A stretch of 64,000 nucleotides of DNA from Actinomadura craniellae (GCF_003289645.1 NZ_QLYX01000009.1:245661-309660), one strand, 5' to 3'. Shown: positions 36,326-46,137, numbered from the stretch's first letter. The notes: generated from the sequence alone by a model not told the origin. Program-made: numbers and translations.

Positions 36326-37647
36326 CGAGCTGGCACGCGGAGCACGCCTGGCTCGGCGACGAGGTCGCGGCCGACGTGCTGCTGGAGGCCGACGGGCCGC
36401 GGTTCGCCTCCGTCACCCCGGGGGTGGGCCGGCCGCCGCCGGACGCGGTGCGGCTGCCCGGGCTGACCCTGCCCGGGCTGGCGAACGCGCACTCGCACGC
36501 GTTCCACCGGGCGCTGCGCGGGCGCACGCACGCCGCCCGGGGCACGTTCTGGACCTGGCGGGAGCGGATGTACGCCGTCGCCGAACGGCTCGACCCCGCC
36601 TCGTACCGGGCGCTGGCCACGGCGGTGTACGCCGAGATGGCGCTGGCCGGGATCACCTGCGTCGGCGAGTTCCACTACGTGCATCACCAGCCCGACGGCA
36701 CGCCGTACGAGGAGCCGAACGCGCTGGGCGAGGCGCTGATCGCCGCGGCGTCCGACGCCGGGATCAGGATCACGCTGCTCGACGCCTGCTACCTCACCGG
36801 CGGGATCGGCCGCCCGCTGGAGGGCGTGCAACTGCGGTTCGGCGACGGCACCGCCGCGTCCTGGGCCCGCCGGGTCGACGCGCTGCGGACGGGCGGGCAC
36901 GCCCGGGCGGGCGCCGCGATCCATTCGGTGCGGGCCGTGCCGCGCGACCGGCTGGGCACGGTGGCCGGCTGGGCGTGGCGGAACCGGACGCCGCTGCACG
37001 TCCACCTGTCCGAGCAGCCCGCCGAGAACGAGGAGTGCCGCGCCGCGTACGGGACCAGCCCGACCCGGCTGCTGCTCGGCGCCGGGGCGCTCGGCCCCCG
37101 CACGGTCGCGGTGCACGCCACGCACCTGGACGCCGCCGACATCGCGCTGCTGGGCGCCCTCGGCATCGGGGTGTGCATGTGCCCCACCACCGAGCGGGAC
37201 CTGGCCGACGGCATCGGCCCGGCCCGGGAGCTGGCCGCGGCCGGGGTGGAGCTGAGCCTGGGCTCCGACCAGCACGCGATGATCGACCTGTTCGAGGAGG
37301 CGCGGGCGATGGAACTGGACGAGCGGCTGCGCACCGGGGTGCGCGGGCACTGGAGCGCGGGCGCGCTGCTGGCCGCCGCCACCACCGGCGGGCACGCGGC
37401 GCTGGGCTGGCCGCAGGCGGGCCGGCTGGAGCCGGGCGCGTACGCGGACCTGGTCACGCTGGGGTTCGGCTCGGTCCGGCTGGCCGGGGCCCCGCCCGGG
37501 GCGGAGGCCGCGGTCTTCGCGGCGGCCGCCGCCGACGTCCGCTCGGTGGTGGTCTCCGGCCGCCAGATCGTCCAGGACGGCCGGCACCTGCTGGTCGGCG
37601 ACGTCCCGGCCGCGCTGCGCGACACGATCGCGGAGGTGGCGGGGTGA
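36322..37647 (+). CDS. hutF: formimidoylglutamate deiminase
   Basis: A 441-residue amidohydrolase of the HutF type, which turns N-formimidoylglutamate into N-formylglutamate and ammonia. Metal ligands are visible in [32 protein letters not shown] and [18 protein letters not shown] 36322 overlaps the previous stop. HutF implies the five-step pathway, which needs a deformylase. Confidence 0.9.
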   Translation: MTSWHAEHAWLGDEVAADVLLEADGPRFASVTPGVGRPPPDAVRLPGLTLPGLANAHSHAFHRALRGRTHAARGTFWTWRERMYAVAERLDPASYRALATAVYAEMALAGITCVGEFHYVHHQPDGTPYEEPNALGEALIAAASDAGIRITLLDACYLTGGIGRPLEGVQLRFGDGTAASWARRVDALRTGGHARAGAAIHSVRAVPRDRLGTVAGWAWRNRTPLHVHLSEQPAENEECRAAYGTSPTRLLLGAGALGPRTVAVHATHLDAADIALLGALGIGVCMCPTTERDLADGIGPARELAAAGVELSLGSDQHAMIDLFEEARAMELDERLRTGVRGHWSAGALLAAATTGGHAALGWPQAGRLEPGAYADLVTLGFGSVRLAGAPPGAEAAVFAAAAADVRSVVVSGRQIVQDGRHLLVGDVPAALRDTIAEVAG

Positions 37648-38807
37648 GCCTGCTGATCACCGGCATCGGCGAGCTGGTCACCAACGATCCCGGTGTGGGG
37701 GAGGGGCCGCTGGGGCTGCTGCGTGACGCCGCGCTGGTGCTGGACGGCGACCGGGTGGCCTGGGCGGGCCCGGCCGCCGCCGCGCCCGCCTGCGACGAGT
37801 CCCACGACGTCGCGGGGCGGGCGGTGCTGCCGGGGTTCGTGGACTCGCACGCCCACCTGGTGTTCGCCGGCGACCGGTCGGCGGAGTTCGCCGCACGGAT
37901 GCGCGGGGAGCCGTACGCGGCGGGCGGGATCCGGTCCACGGTGGCGGCGACCCGGGCGGCCGGCGACGAGGAGCTGCGGGCGCGGCTGCACCGGCTGGTG
38001 GACGAGATGGCCCGGCAGGGCACCACCACGGTGGAGTGCAAGTCGGGTTACGGGCTGACCGTGGCCGACGAGGCCCGCTCGGTGCGGATCGCCGCCGAGG
38101 TGGCCGACGAGGTGACGTTCCTGGGCGCGCACGTGGTCGCGCCGGAGTACGCGCACGACCCCGCGGCCTACGTGAAGCTGGTCGGCACCGCGATGCTCGC
38201 CGCCTGCGCCCCGTACGCCCGGTGGATCGACGTGTTCTGCGAGCGGGGCGCCTTCGACGCCGACCAGGCCAGGGAGGTGCTCGCCGCGGGGGCCGCGGCC
38301 GGGCTGGTCCCGCGGGTCCACGCCAACCAGCTCGGCCCCGGGCCCGGGGTGCGGCTGGCGGTGGAGCTCGGCGCTGCGTCGGCCGATCACTGCACCTACC
38401 TGGACGACGGGGACGTGGCCGCGCTGGCCGGCTCCAGCACCGTGGCGACCCTGCTGCCGGGGGTGGAGTTCTCCACCCACCGGCCCTACCCCGACGCCCG
38501 CCGGCTGCTGGACGCCGGCGTCACGGTGGCGCTGGCGAGCGACTGCAACCCCGGTTCCTGCTACACCTCCAGCATGCCGTTCTGCGTTGCGCTGGCGGTC
38601 CGGGAGATGGGCATGACGCCCGGCGAGGCCGTCTGGGCCGCCACCGCCGGCGGGGCCCGGGCGCTGCGCCGCACCGATGTGGGGCGGCTGTCCCCGGGGG
38701 CGCGGGCCGACGTTCAAGTGCTGGACGCGCCGTCGCACCTGTACCTGGCCTACCGGCCCGGGGTTCCGCTGACCGCGGCCGTCTGGCGGGCCGGCCGGCG
38801 GCGCTGA
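37644..38807 (+). CDS. hutI: imidazolonepropionase
   Basis: A 387-residue HutI that opens imidazolone propionate to formimidoylglutamate. Motifs are [46 protein letters not shown] and [21 protein letters not shown] 37644 overlaps the hutF stop. It is the last gene of the operon. Confidence 0.92.
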   Translation: MSLLITGIGELVTNDPGVGEGPLGLLRDAALVLDGDRVAWAGPAAAAPACDESHDVAGRAVLPGFVDSHAHLVFAGDRSAEFAARMRGEPYAAGGIRSTVAATRAAGDEELRARLHRLVDEMARQGTTTVECKSGYGLTVADEARSVRIAAEVADEVTFLGAHVVAPEYAHDPAAYVKLVGTAMLAACAPYARWIDVFCERGAFDADQAREVLAAGAAAGLVPRVHANQLGPGPGVRLAVELGAASADHCTYLDDGDVAALAGSSTVATLLPGVEFSTHRPYPDARRLLDAGVTVALASDCNPGSCYTSSMPFCVALAVREMGMTPGEAVWAATAGGARALRRTDVGRLSPGARADVQVLDAPSHLYLAYRPGVPLTAAVWRAGRRR

Positions 38808-39184
38808 TCGGGGCCGTTGTGCGGCCGGTCAGGTGAGGCCGGTGGGGCAAGCGGACAGCGTGGGATGAATGGGAGTAAAGTCCGGCTTTTCGGCTCCGCA
38901 GCCGGTGTCCGGGAATAATAGTGACGCTTTACGGACCCCCGTGAAGGCCGTTGTAAAACGCCGTTCATTTGACTAGTCGGGGGTGGTTCGTTCACTGTGT
39001 GTTGTGATGCGATTCCAGCCTGATCCAGGTCCGGTCCAGGCGGTCGCGGGGGCTGTTCGTTCCCGCGCGTCCTCTTTCCGGCATGTCACCGCGGCACCCG
39101 TCGGTGCAGTCCCTGTTTCGAAGTTTCGGCGCGTGTACCCTGCGTGCGCTGATGCGGACTCTTCGTGCACGTGAGGAGCTGAAC
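38808..39184. other. 377-bp intergenic region before the ramR-like gene
   Basis: No gene is supported here. The middle (about 38880-39010) is AT-richer than its surroundings and suits promoter and regulator sites for the ramR-like gene. It includes a possible stem (GGCTTTTCGGCTCCGCAGCC) near 38884. No clear hut terminator was found. Confidence 0.5.
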
Positions 39185-39790
39185 GTGATTCGGGTGCTGA
39201 TCGTCGAAGATGCGCCGCTGCTGCGCAGCGGTCTGGTCTCTCTCTTGAGCGGAGTTCCGGACATTGCGTTGGTTACCGCCATAGAACGCGGTGGCCGGCT
39301 TGAGCTCGTGGCACGCCAATTCGAGCCCGACGTCATGCTGATCGACATTGATTCCGTAAATGGTGACGTATTCGAGCTGGTACAGAAAGTTCGCGCCGAG
39401 CTGACAAACTCGGCCGCCATTTTGATGGCCGAGCGATGTAGACCGGGCGACTTGCGTCGCGCGGCCGAGGCCGGGGCCGCGGGCTTCGTCCTCAAGGACA
39501 CCTCTCCCGACGAGCTGGTGTCCGCGATCCTCGGCGTGGCCCGGGGCGAACGGTTCATCGACGCGGACCTGGTCTTCGCCGAGCTCGCCGCCGCGGAGAG
39601 CCCGCTGACCCCGCGCGAGCTGGAGGTGCTGCGGCTGGCCGGTCAGGGCGCCTCCGCCGAGGAGATCGCCGCCGACCTCGTCCTCACGACGGGGACGGTG
39701 CGCAACCACCTATCGCGGATCAACCGGAAGATCGGTGCGCGCAACCGGATCCACGCCATCCGGATCGCCGAGTCCGCCGGCTGGCTCTGA
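39185..39790 (+). CDS. RamR/AmfR-type response regulator
   Basis: A 201-residue NarL-type response regulator. The receiver (about 1-120) has VLIVEDAPLLRSGLVSLLSG and LIDID in place of a standard phosphorylation site. The LuxR-type HTH (about 138-195) has LTPRELEVLRLAGQGASAEE and the recognition stretch TGTVRNHLSRINRKIGARN. Streptomyces RamR/AmfR activate SapB-like lanthipeptide operons, and this gene abuts such a locus. GTG 39185 follows GAGGAG. No sensor kinase is adjacent. Its last 81 bases overlap the opposing ABC gene. Confidence 0.83.
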   Translation: MIRVLIVEDAPLLRSGLVSLLSGVPDIALVTAIERGGRLELVARQFEPDVMLIDIDSVNGDVFELVQKVRAELTNSAAILMAERCRPGDLRRAAEAGAAGFVLKDTSPDELVSAILGVARGERFIDADLVFAELAAAESPLTPRELEVLRLAGQGASAEEIAADLVLTTGTVRNHLSRINRKIGARNRIHAIRIAESAGWL

Positions 39791-41575
39791 TCGCCAGTGG
39801 CCGACCAGGTCGCGGTACAGCGGCGAGCCGGCCAGCAGCTCCTCGTGCCCGCCCGACACGGCGGCCGAGCCGTCCAGCACCAGGACCCGGCGGGCCCGCA
39901 GCGCCGAGGAGATCCGGTGCGCGATCACGACGAGCGTGCCCGGCCGCGCGGCGAACGCCCGCTCCACCCGCGCCTCCGCGGCCGGGTCCAGATGGCAGGT
40001 CGCCTCGTCGAGAACGACCAGCGGGGCGGGCGACAGGAACGCCCGGGCCAGCGCGACGAGCTGTGCCTCGCCCGCGGACAGCGCGCCGGGATCCATCATC
40101 CCGCCGAGCCCGCCGAGCCGTTTCACCAGCGCGGCCAGGCCCACCGCGTCCACCGCCCGCGCCATCGCCGCGGAGTCCGCGCCGGGCGCCAGGTAGCCGA
40201 GGTTGTCGTGCAACGACCCGCCGAACACGTAGGCCTGCTGCGGGATCAGCACCCGGTGCCGGGGGTCGCCGGGCGGCCGGCCGTGCACCAGCACCCGCCC
40301 GGCGGAGGGAACGGCGGTCCCCGCGACCAGCGCGGCCAGCGTCGACTTCCCGATCCCGCTGGGGCCGACCACCGCCAGGTGGTCGCCCTCGGGCACGACC
40401 AGGTCCAGATCCTTCAGCACCGCCCGGGCACGCGGCCCGTAGGAAAAGGTCACCCCGCACAGCTCCACGGCAGGCCGGCCGGGGATCGGATCCGCGGTGG
40501 GCGGTCGCGTCGGTGGCAGGGCCGGTGACGGGGCCGGTGACAGGGCCGGTGGCTGCGTTGGTGACGGGGTTGGTGACGGGGTGGGTGGCAGGGCGGGTGG
40601 CAGGGCGGGTGCCGGTGGCGGCCCGGACTCGGCGATCCGTTCCAGCGCCACCGCCAGCCGCAGCCCCCCGCCGCCCACGCCCTGGACCAGCGTGTTCAGC
40701 GCGGGCCGGAGGCCGTGCATGACGTAGGTGAGCGCGCCGGCCACCGTCCCCGGCCCGGCGCCGCGTTCCACCAGCCAGGGGGCGGCGGCCAGCACCAGTA
40801 GCAGCGGGCCCCAGCCGCCGAGCGCCAGGATCAGCGCCCGCAGCGCCCCCAGCCGGGCCATGGACCGGGCGAGCGCGGCCTGCTCGTCGACCACCTCGCC
40901 GACCTCGGCGCGCAGCCGCTCCTCGCCGCCGCAGGCCACCGCGTCGCGCACCCCCTCGGCCACCGCCGCGGTCCGCTCCGCCAGCCGCTCCTCGCCGAGC
41001 AGGAGCGCGCGCTGCCGGGCCGCCAGCAGGGCGAGCAGCGCGGCGAACAGCACCAGCGCCAGCAGCAGCGGCGGCAGGACGAACAGCAGCATCGCGGGCG
41101 CCAGGGTGAGCAGGCCGAGCAGCGCCCCGGCCGTGCTGAACAGGAATCCCCGGGCCACCATGAGCAGCCCGGCATAGCTGTCCCGGGCGATCTCCACCTG
41201 GTGGGTGAGCCGGGCGACCGCGCCGGTGTCGGGCCGGCCGGTCAGGGAACGGGCCAGGGCGCCGCGGACCACCCGCTCGACGAGGTCGTCGCGGAACGGC
41301 TCCACGATCGCGGCCAGCGCGGCGTAGAGGGGCCGGAAGGCGAGGGCGCCGGCCACCCCGGCGAGCAGCAGCACGCCGAGCCAGCCGCAGGCCGCGGCCG
41401 GCCGGCCGGCCAGGAAACCGTCCACCGCCCGGGCCACCGCGTGGCCGAACACGAAGGTGGGCGCCGCCCCGACCGCCGACCAGAGGGCGAGCCGCAGCAC
41501 GGCGCCCGGCCGCTGCCGGGCGGTGTCCGCGAACGTCCGGTACAGCCTGCGGAGGACGGCGCCGCGCGCGCTCAC
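39710..41575 (-). CDS. lanthipeptide ABC exporter, RamB-like
   Basis: A 621-residue half-transporter. The N-terminal membrane domain has about six spans. A Pro/Ala/Thr/Ser linker of about 45 residues then leads into the ATPase, with Walker A GPSGIGKST, signature LSAGEAQLVALARAF and Walker B LVVLDEATCHLD. With the upstream RamA-like gene it should export the modified peptide. GTG 41575 overlaps the previous stop. The linker is encoded by a 12-bp tandem repeat. The last 27 residues are read antisense to the ramR-like gene. Confidence 0.83.
   Translation of the reverse strand: MSARGAVLRRLYRTFADTARQRPGAVLRLALWSAVGAAPTFVFGHAVARAVDGFLAGRPAAACGWLGVLLLAGVAGALAFRPLYAALAAIVEPFRDDLVERVVRGALARSLTGRPDTGAVARLTHQVEIARDSYAGLLMVARGFLFSTAGALLGLLTLAPAMLLFVLPPLLLALVLFAALLALLAARQRALLLGEERLAERTAAVAEGVRDAVACGGEERLRAEVGEVVDEQAALARSMARLGALRALILALGGWGPLLLVLAAAPWLVERGAGPGTVAGALTYVMHGLRPALNTLVQGVGGGGLRLAVALERIAESGPPPAPALPPALPPTPSPTPSPTQPPALSPAPSPALPPTRPPTADPIPGRPAVELCGVTFSYGPRARAVLKDLDLVVPEGDHLAVVGPSGIGKSTLAALVAGTAVPSAGRVLVHGRPPGDPRHRVLIPQQAYVFGGSLHDNLGYLAPGADSAAMARAVDAVGLAALVKRLGGLGGMMDPGALSAGEAQLVALARAFLSPAPLVVLDEATCHLDPAAEARVERAFAARPGTLVVIAHRISSALRARRVLVLDGSAAVSGGHEELLAGSPLYRDLVGHWRSEPAGGLGDPDGVDPVARTDLPVDPR
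40512..40607. repeat. 12-bp tandem repeat, eight copies, inside the RamB-like gene
   Basis: Eight successive 12-mers of the form GGTGRCRGGGYY (for example GGTGACGGGGCC and GGTGGCAGGGCG) occupy this stretch. Two neighbours are identical and most others differ at one to four positions. Read on the minus strand each encodes four residues such as PALP, PTPS or PAPS. The array forms a Pro-rich hinge between the membrane and ATPase domains and can change length without a frameshift. Confidence 0.75.
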
Positions 41576-43239
41576 CGGCCGTCCGCCCCGAAGACGTCCC
41601 GGTAGCCGGGGTCGGCCCACAGGTCGGCGTGCCGGCCCAGCGCCCGGATCCGGCCGCCGTCCAGCCAGGCCACCAGGTCGGCGCGGGCCGCGGTGCCGGC
41701 CCGATGCGCGATGATCAGCCGGGTGCGGTCGCCGAACTCGCCGGCCAGTGCCTGCGCCACCTGCAGTTCCGTGGCGGTGTCCAGGCTGGAGGTGGCGTCG
41801 TCGAGCACCAGCAGCCGCCCCGGGTGCGCGAAGGCGCGGGCCAGCCCGAGCCGCTGCAACTCCCCGCCGGACATCGGGGCGTCGGTGACCGGCGTGGCGT
41901 AGCCCGCCGGCAGCCGCCGGACGAAGTCGTCGGCGCGCGCGGCGGACGCCGCGGCCAGGACCCGGGCGGGGGTGGCCGGTTCGGGGCCGAACCCGATCGC
42001 GTCCCGTACCGTCGCGCCGAACAGCGCCGGCCGGTCGAAGGCGTAGCCGACCTCGCGGCGCAGCGCCGGCCGGCTCAGCTCGGGCAGCGGTACCCCGTCC
42101 AGCAGCACCTCGCCCGCGTCCGGGTCGGCGAGCCGGCCGGCCAGCGCGGCCAGCAGCGACTTGCCCGCGCCGGACCGGCCCACCACCGCGACCGACCGGC
42201 CGCCCGGCACCACCAGGTCGAGCCCGTCCAGCACGCCGCCCGAGCGCACCCCGCGGAACTCCAGCCGGCCGGGCCCCGGAGGCGCGTCCCGCGTCCCGTG
42301 CTCCGGGACGGGCGCGGCCAGCAGCTCGGCGGCCCACCCGGCGCCGGCCCGGGCCCGGGCCAGCCGCAGCAGGCCGGAGACGATCGGCCCCAGCCCCACC
42401 ACCAGCCCGGCGTACTGGGCCACCGCCACCAGCTCGCCCGGGGTGATCCGGCCCGCCGCGAGCTGGAAACCGGCGACGGCCAGCGCGCACACCTGGAGCA
42501 GCAGGCCGACGACGAGCCCGCGCCCGCCCATCCCGCCCTGGGCGCGCCACAGCGCGTGCCCGTGGTCGCGCAGCTCGGGCAGGGCGGTCAGGACCCGGTC
42601 GGCCTCGCGGGCCGAGGTGCCGGCGGCGGCGATCGTCCGGGCGCCGCCCAGCGCCTCGCCGAGCCGGGCCGCGATCGTCCCCTGCACGGTCATGTAGCGG
42701 CGGACGGAACCGGAGACGTCGCGGACGAAGGCGCGCAGCAGGACCGCGATCACCGGCAGCCCGAGCGCGAGGCCCAGCGCGACCCGCCAGTCGATGACGA
42801 TGAGGGCGACCATCGCGCCCACCGGTTGCAGCAGGGCGATGCCGCTCTGGATCGCGGCGACCGGGGCGGTGCCCGCGTCGGCGGCCCCGGCGGTGATCCG
42901 GCTCGCGGCCTCGCCGGCGGGCAGGGCGCCGCGCGCCGGCCCGGCCGCCAGCAGGCGGCCCACCAGCAGGTGCCGCACCCAGGCGGTGGCCCGCGCGGCG
43001 GCCGACCCGGCGCCCAGCTCCAGCAGCGCGCCGGCGGCCGCGGACAGCGCGAACAGCGCGGCGCACGGCAGCAGGGCCGGGAGGACGTCACGGCCGGCCA
43101 GGACGGTGTCGATCGCGTGCGCCAGGGCCAGCGGGAAGAGCACGGAGACCGCCACGTCCGCCAGCCGGGCGAGGGCCAGGACCGCGGCCCAGCCGCCACC
43201 GCGCCGTGCGGCGCGCAGCACCAGGGAGTCACGCTTCAC
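41572..43239 (-). CDS. lanthipeptide ABC exporter, RamA-like
   Basis: A 555-residue ABC half-transporter with about six N-terminal spans and a C-terminal ATPase: Walker A GRSGAGKSLLAA, signature MSGGELQRLGLARAF and Walker B LLVLDDATSSLD. It starts with GTG at 43239, about 100 bases after the precursor gene and beyond a large hairpin. It should form a heterodimer with the RamB-like protein, as in ram/amf loci. Confidence 0.84.
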   Translation of the reverse strand: MKRDSLVLRAARRGGGWAAVLALARLADVAVSVLFPLALAHAIDTVLAGRDVLPALLPCAALFALSAAAGALLELGAGSAAARATAWVRHLLVGRLLAAGPARGALPAGEAASRITAGAADAGTAPVAAIQSGIALLQPVGAMVALIVIDWRVALGLALGLPVIAVLLRAFVRDVSGSVRRYMTVQGTIAARLGEALGGARTIAAAGTSAREADRVLTALPELRDHGHALWRAQGGMGGRGLVVGLLLQVCALAVAGFQLAAGRITPGELVAVAQYAGLVVGLGPIVSGLLRLARARAGAGWAAELLAAPVPEHGTRDAPPGPGRLEFRGVRSGGVLDGLDLVVPGGRSVAVVGRSGAGKSLLAALAGRLADPDAGEVLLDGVPLPELSRPALRREVGYAFDRPALFGATVRDAIGFGPEPATPARVLAAASAARADDFVRRLPAGYATPVTDAPMSGGELQRLGLARAFAHPGRLLVLDDATSSLDTATELQVAQALAGEFGDRTRLIIAHRAGTAARADLVAWLDGGRIRALGRHADLWADPGYRDVFGADGR

Positions 43240-43265
43240 CGGTCGGCTCCGTCGTTGTAGAAATG

Positions 43266-43324
43266 GATCGATGGCTCCGGCCCCACCACCGGACTGGACA
43301 TGGGTGGAGCCGGGGCCATCGATC
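43266..43324 (-). promoter_or_regulatory. large hairpin between precursor and exporter genes
   Basis: Arms 43266-43287 and 43303-43324 pair over 22 bp with two mismatches around a 15-base loop. The hairpin lies just after the precursor stop. In lanthipeptide operons such a structure often stabilises or partly ends the transcript, giving more precursor than exporter mRNA. Confidence 0.65.
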
Positions 43325-43341
43325 GTTCAGCGGAGCGATGC

Positions 43342-43485
43342 TCAGCAGAGCACCAGGCTCAGCGTGCTGCCGCTGTGGCCTTCGCCGTCGCAGAGCAGCA
43401 GGCTCACGTTGCTGTGGCCACCGCCACCGCCGTGGCCGCCGCCACCGTTCTCGACGGTCATCCCCTGGAGGTCCAGAAGAGCCAT
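43342..43485 (-). CDS. class III lanthipeptide precursor (RamS/AmfS-like)
   Basis: A 47-residue peptide. The start MALLDLQGM matches the AmfS/RamS leader, whose LLDLQ-type helix is recognised by the synthetase. The C-terminus holds two copies of Ser-X2-Ser-X3-Cys: SNVSLLLC (25-32) and STLSLVLC (40-47). These fit labionin or lanthionine rings like those of SapB. Between leader and core lies an unusual Gly/His stretch (GGGGHGGGGGHS). AGGGAGGTGA precedes ATG 43485 by six bases. It lies directly after LanKC on the same strand. Confidence 0.88.
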   Translation of the reverse strand: MALLDLQGMTVENGGGGHGGGGGHSNVSLLLCDGEGHSGSTLSLVLC

Positions 43486-43490
43486 GTTCG

Positions 43491-46043
43491 TCACCTCCCT
43501 CCGGGTGTCGAAGCGGACCCCGCGTCGGATCGCGCGGGGGGTCTGTGGGCCGCGAGGAACGGCAGGGTCACCGGCCGGTCGTGCAGTGCGGCGCCCAGCG
43601 CCAGCAGCACGCCGGCGGTGCCGGTCGCCAGGTCCGTCGACAGCCGGTACAGCTGGTCGCCCGGGAAGGCCAGGCCGCCCTCGTAGGGCAGCGCGTGCCA
43701 GGCCAGGTCCCGGATGTGCCGGGCCGCCCGGTCGTCGCCCGCGTCCTGCCGGGCGAGGTGCAGGAGCATCCCGGCCCGGCCGGAGAACAGCCCCGGCTGG
43801 CCGTAGAAGTGGGAGAGCGCGGCGCGCCGGATGCGGTCCCGCGCGGTGGTGAACTCCCCGTCCGGCCCGTCCGGCCGCAGCGCCAGGTAGTCGTCGAGGA
43901 CCAGCCCGATCCCGACGCTGCCGCGGCGGATGTAGGGCAGCTTGCGGAAGCCCTCGTCGGCCTGGAGGGCGTCGTTGCGGTCGACCACGCAGCCGGCGAG
44001 GTCGCGGCGGAGGGCGGCGGCGGCCAGGTCGAGCAGCGCGGCGTCACCCGTCCGCTCGTACCGGCGCAGGTACATCAGGGCCGCGCCCGACTCGCCGTAC
44101 AGCAGGCCCGGCCGGGGGCGGCGCGGTGCGTCCCGCCGCTCGGTCACCAGGTCCGCCGCGCGCTGGGCCGCGTCCCGCAGGTCCCGGTCGCCGGTGCGGT
44201 CGGCCAGGTGGTCGAGGACCAGCGCCCAGCCGGGCAGCCCGCCGTACAGGTCGGTGCCCAGCCGCTCCCACCGCTCGCCGAGGCACCGCCCGGCCAGGTC
44301 GTGGGCCGCGTCGAGGTGGCCGAACTCCGCCAGCACGTGGGCGGCGCCCAGCAGCCCGTCGTAGAGGCCCAGCCCGACGCCGGGCGGCGGGTCGGCGACC
44401 CGCCGCAGCAGCCACGCCTCGTGCTCGGGGAACCGTCCGGCCCCGGTGGCGTGCAGCGCGTGGAGCACCCCGGCCGCGCCGTGCGCCACCCCCAGGGCGG
44501 CGCCGTGGAACTGGACGATGTCGCCGGGGAACAGCCGGTCGGTCCGGTCGGGGGTGGCGGAGGCGAGCACGGCCCGGCTCAGCCGGGTGCGGGCGTGCTC
44601 CCAGTCCGCCGGGTCGAGCCGCGGCGCCGGGCGCGGGGACACGCCCCGGGTGATCTCGGCGACCGCGCCGTCGAGGAACCCCGGCGGGAGGGGGAAGCGC
44701 TCGGCGGCCAGGTCGGCGAGCTGCCGGGCCTTGCCGCGGTCGAAGACCAGCAGCATGGTCAGCGGCATGAACAGCGCCAGCCGCAGGCAGGCCAGGCTGT
44801 AGCGGTCGACGTCCAGCCCGCGCCGGTCGGCCGGGGCGGCGAACGCCGGGCTGGCCAGGGCCTGCCGCCGGTTCTCCTCGATCAGCGCGGCGACCTCGAA
44901 GTCGATCAGCGCCACCGAGTCGTCGGGGCGGACCATGATGTTGAACATGTGCAGGTCGTTCACGACGACCCCGCGCTCGTGGATGCCCGCCACCACCTGC
45001 TCGACGCCGTCCAGGACGCGCCGCGCCCAGGCGGTGTAGCCGGCGAACTGCTCCGGTGTCGGCTCGGGGTCGATCATCGGATGGCGCTCGGCGAAGAACG
45101 AGTTGAGCGGGCGCCCCTCGATGAACTCCAGGACCAGGAAGCTGTGGCCGCCGAGGGTGAAGTGGTCGCGGACCCCGGGCACGCCGGGCACCCCGGCCAG
45201 CCGGGTCAGCATGGCGCGCTCGCGCTCCAGCCGGGTGACCGCGTCGGCGCCGTCGCCGCTGAGGCCCGCGTACGGGCGACCCTCCTTGAGGACGACCTGC
45301 TCGCCGGTGCGGGTGTCGGTCGCCGCGTACACCCCGCCGCCGTTGGAGAAGTGCAGTGCCCGGTCGACCCGGTAGGGCAGGTCGGCGGTGCTGGCGGCGG
45401 TGCGGGCCGTCAGGTGCGGCCGCAGGCAGTCGGGCACGGTCACCCAGTCGGGCACGGTGAAGACGGGGGTGCGGCGGTCGGGGACGAGTTCGCCGGCCGC
45501 GTTCTCCAGCGCCGGGACGATCTCGCCGTCCGCGTCCAGGCAGTGCCGCTGGCCGAAGGCGCCGTACCGGACGAACAGCGGCCCTTCGCCGATGCGCAGG
45601 TCGCTCAGGATGTACGGGCCGGGGACGCCGTCGAGCAGGGCTCCGAGCTCGTTCAGCACGCGTTCGAGCTCTTTTTCGTCGGCCGGGTAGATGGTGACGA
45701 GTTTTCCGCTGCCGCCGCGCGGGGCGTATTTTGCATTGCGCAGCATAAGGGTTTTCGGGCCGCGTAGATGCTTGAAGCAGATGTCGTTGGCGAGGCAGTA
45801 TTTCCAGCTGGCATTGAGCACCTGTTCGGCCGATTCGGCGCAGCCGGAGACATGGACCTTCCAGCCCTGAGCAGGAGTTCGCTCGGCGGGCGGGGCGTAG
45901 GTCGTCCATTCCTCGTCCGGGATCCGGCGCCAGCCGGCCGGGAGTTCGCGGGTGGCGATCTCGAATTCCGGAGCGTTCGAGACGCGAGGGGCGTCGTAGA
46001 AAAGACGGTCGGCGAAGCAGTAATGCTCGTACCGCTTGTCCAC
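43491..46043 (-). CDS. class III lanthipeptide synthetase (LanKC, RamC/AmfT-like)
   Basis: An 850-residue three-domain enzyme. Residues about 1-220 are the phosphoSer/Thr lyase-like part. Residues about 225-490 are a Ser/Thr kinase-like domain, with Lys in QVVLKEGRPY, the catalytic loop VVNDLHMFNIMV and IDFE for the metal. Residues about 510-850 are LanC-like, with GVAHGAAGVLHAL and YGQPGLFSGRAGML but without the three zinc ligands, as is normal for class III. It phosphorylates, dehydrates and cyclises the precursor. GTG 46043 follows GAGGAGA; the frame is open further upstream without coding character. Confidence 0.9.
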   Translation of the reverse strand: MDKRYEHYCFADRLFYDAPRVSNAPEFEIATRELPAGWRRIPDEEWTTYAPPAERTPAQGWKVHVSGCAESAEQVLNASWKYCLANDICFKHLRGPKTLMLRNAKYAPRGGSGKLVTIYPADEKELERVLNELGALLDGVPGPYILSDLRIGEGPLFVRYGAFGQRHCLDADGEIVPALENAAGELVPDRRTPVFTVPDWVTVPDCLRPHLTARTAASTADLPYRVDRALHFSNGGGVYAATDTRTGEQVVLKEGRPYAGLSGDGADAVTRLERERAMLTRLAGVPGVPGVRDHFTLGGHSFLVLEFIEGRPLNSFFAERHPMIDPEPTPEQFAGYTAWARRVLDGVEQVVAGIHERGVVVNDLHMFNIMVRPDDSVALIDFEVAALIEENRRQALASPAFAAPADRRGLDVDRYSLACLRLALFMPLTMLLVFDRGKARQLADLAAERFPLPPGFLDGAVAEITRGVSPRPAPRLDPADWEHARTRLSRAVLASATPDRTDRLFPGDIVQFHGAALGVAHGAAGVLHALHATGAGRFPEHEAWLLRRVADPPPGVGLGLYDGLLGAAHVLAEFGHLDAAHDLAGRCLGERWERLGTDLYGGLPGWALVLDHLADRTGDRDLRDAAQRAADLVTERRDAPRRPRPGLLYGESGAALMYLRRYERTGDAALLDLAAAALRRDLAGCVVDRNDALQADEGFRKLPYIRRGSVGIGLVLDDYLALRPDGPDGEFTTARDRIRRAALSHFYGQPGLFSGRAGMLLHLARQDAGDDRAARHIRDLAWHALPYEGGLAFPGDQLYRLSTDLATGTAGVLLALGAALHDRPVTLPFLAAHRPPARSDAGSASTPGGR

Positions 46044-46124
46044 GCTGCTCTCCTCTCGTCGCCGGCCTGTTTTTCGGTGCCGAGAGAAGAATTGCAGTCT
46101 AAAAAGTGATCTACCAGTACCTTG

Positions 46125-46137
46125 GGTAATGTTTACC
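46125..46137. promoter_or_regulatory. small inverted repeat upstream of LanKC
   Basis: GGTAA-tgt-TTACC lies about 80 bases before the LanKC start in an AT-rich stretch (46090-46170). The RamR-like regulator is expected to bind near here, although known RamR sites are direct repeats. Function unproven. Confidence 0.35.

Noticed and set aside
40497..40730. CRISPR-like array
   Set aside because: The units are 12 bp with no spacers and encode a protein linker.
39710..43066. One 1118-codon minus-strand frame across both exporter genes
   Set aside because: The part above 41575 is a shadow of the RamA-like gene in another frame; the true second gene starts at GTG 41575.
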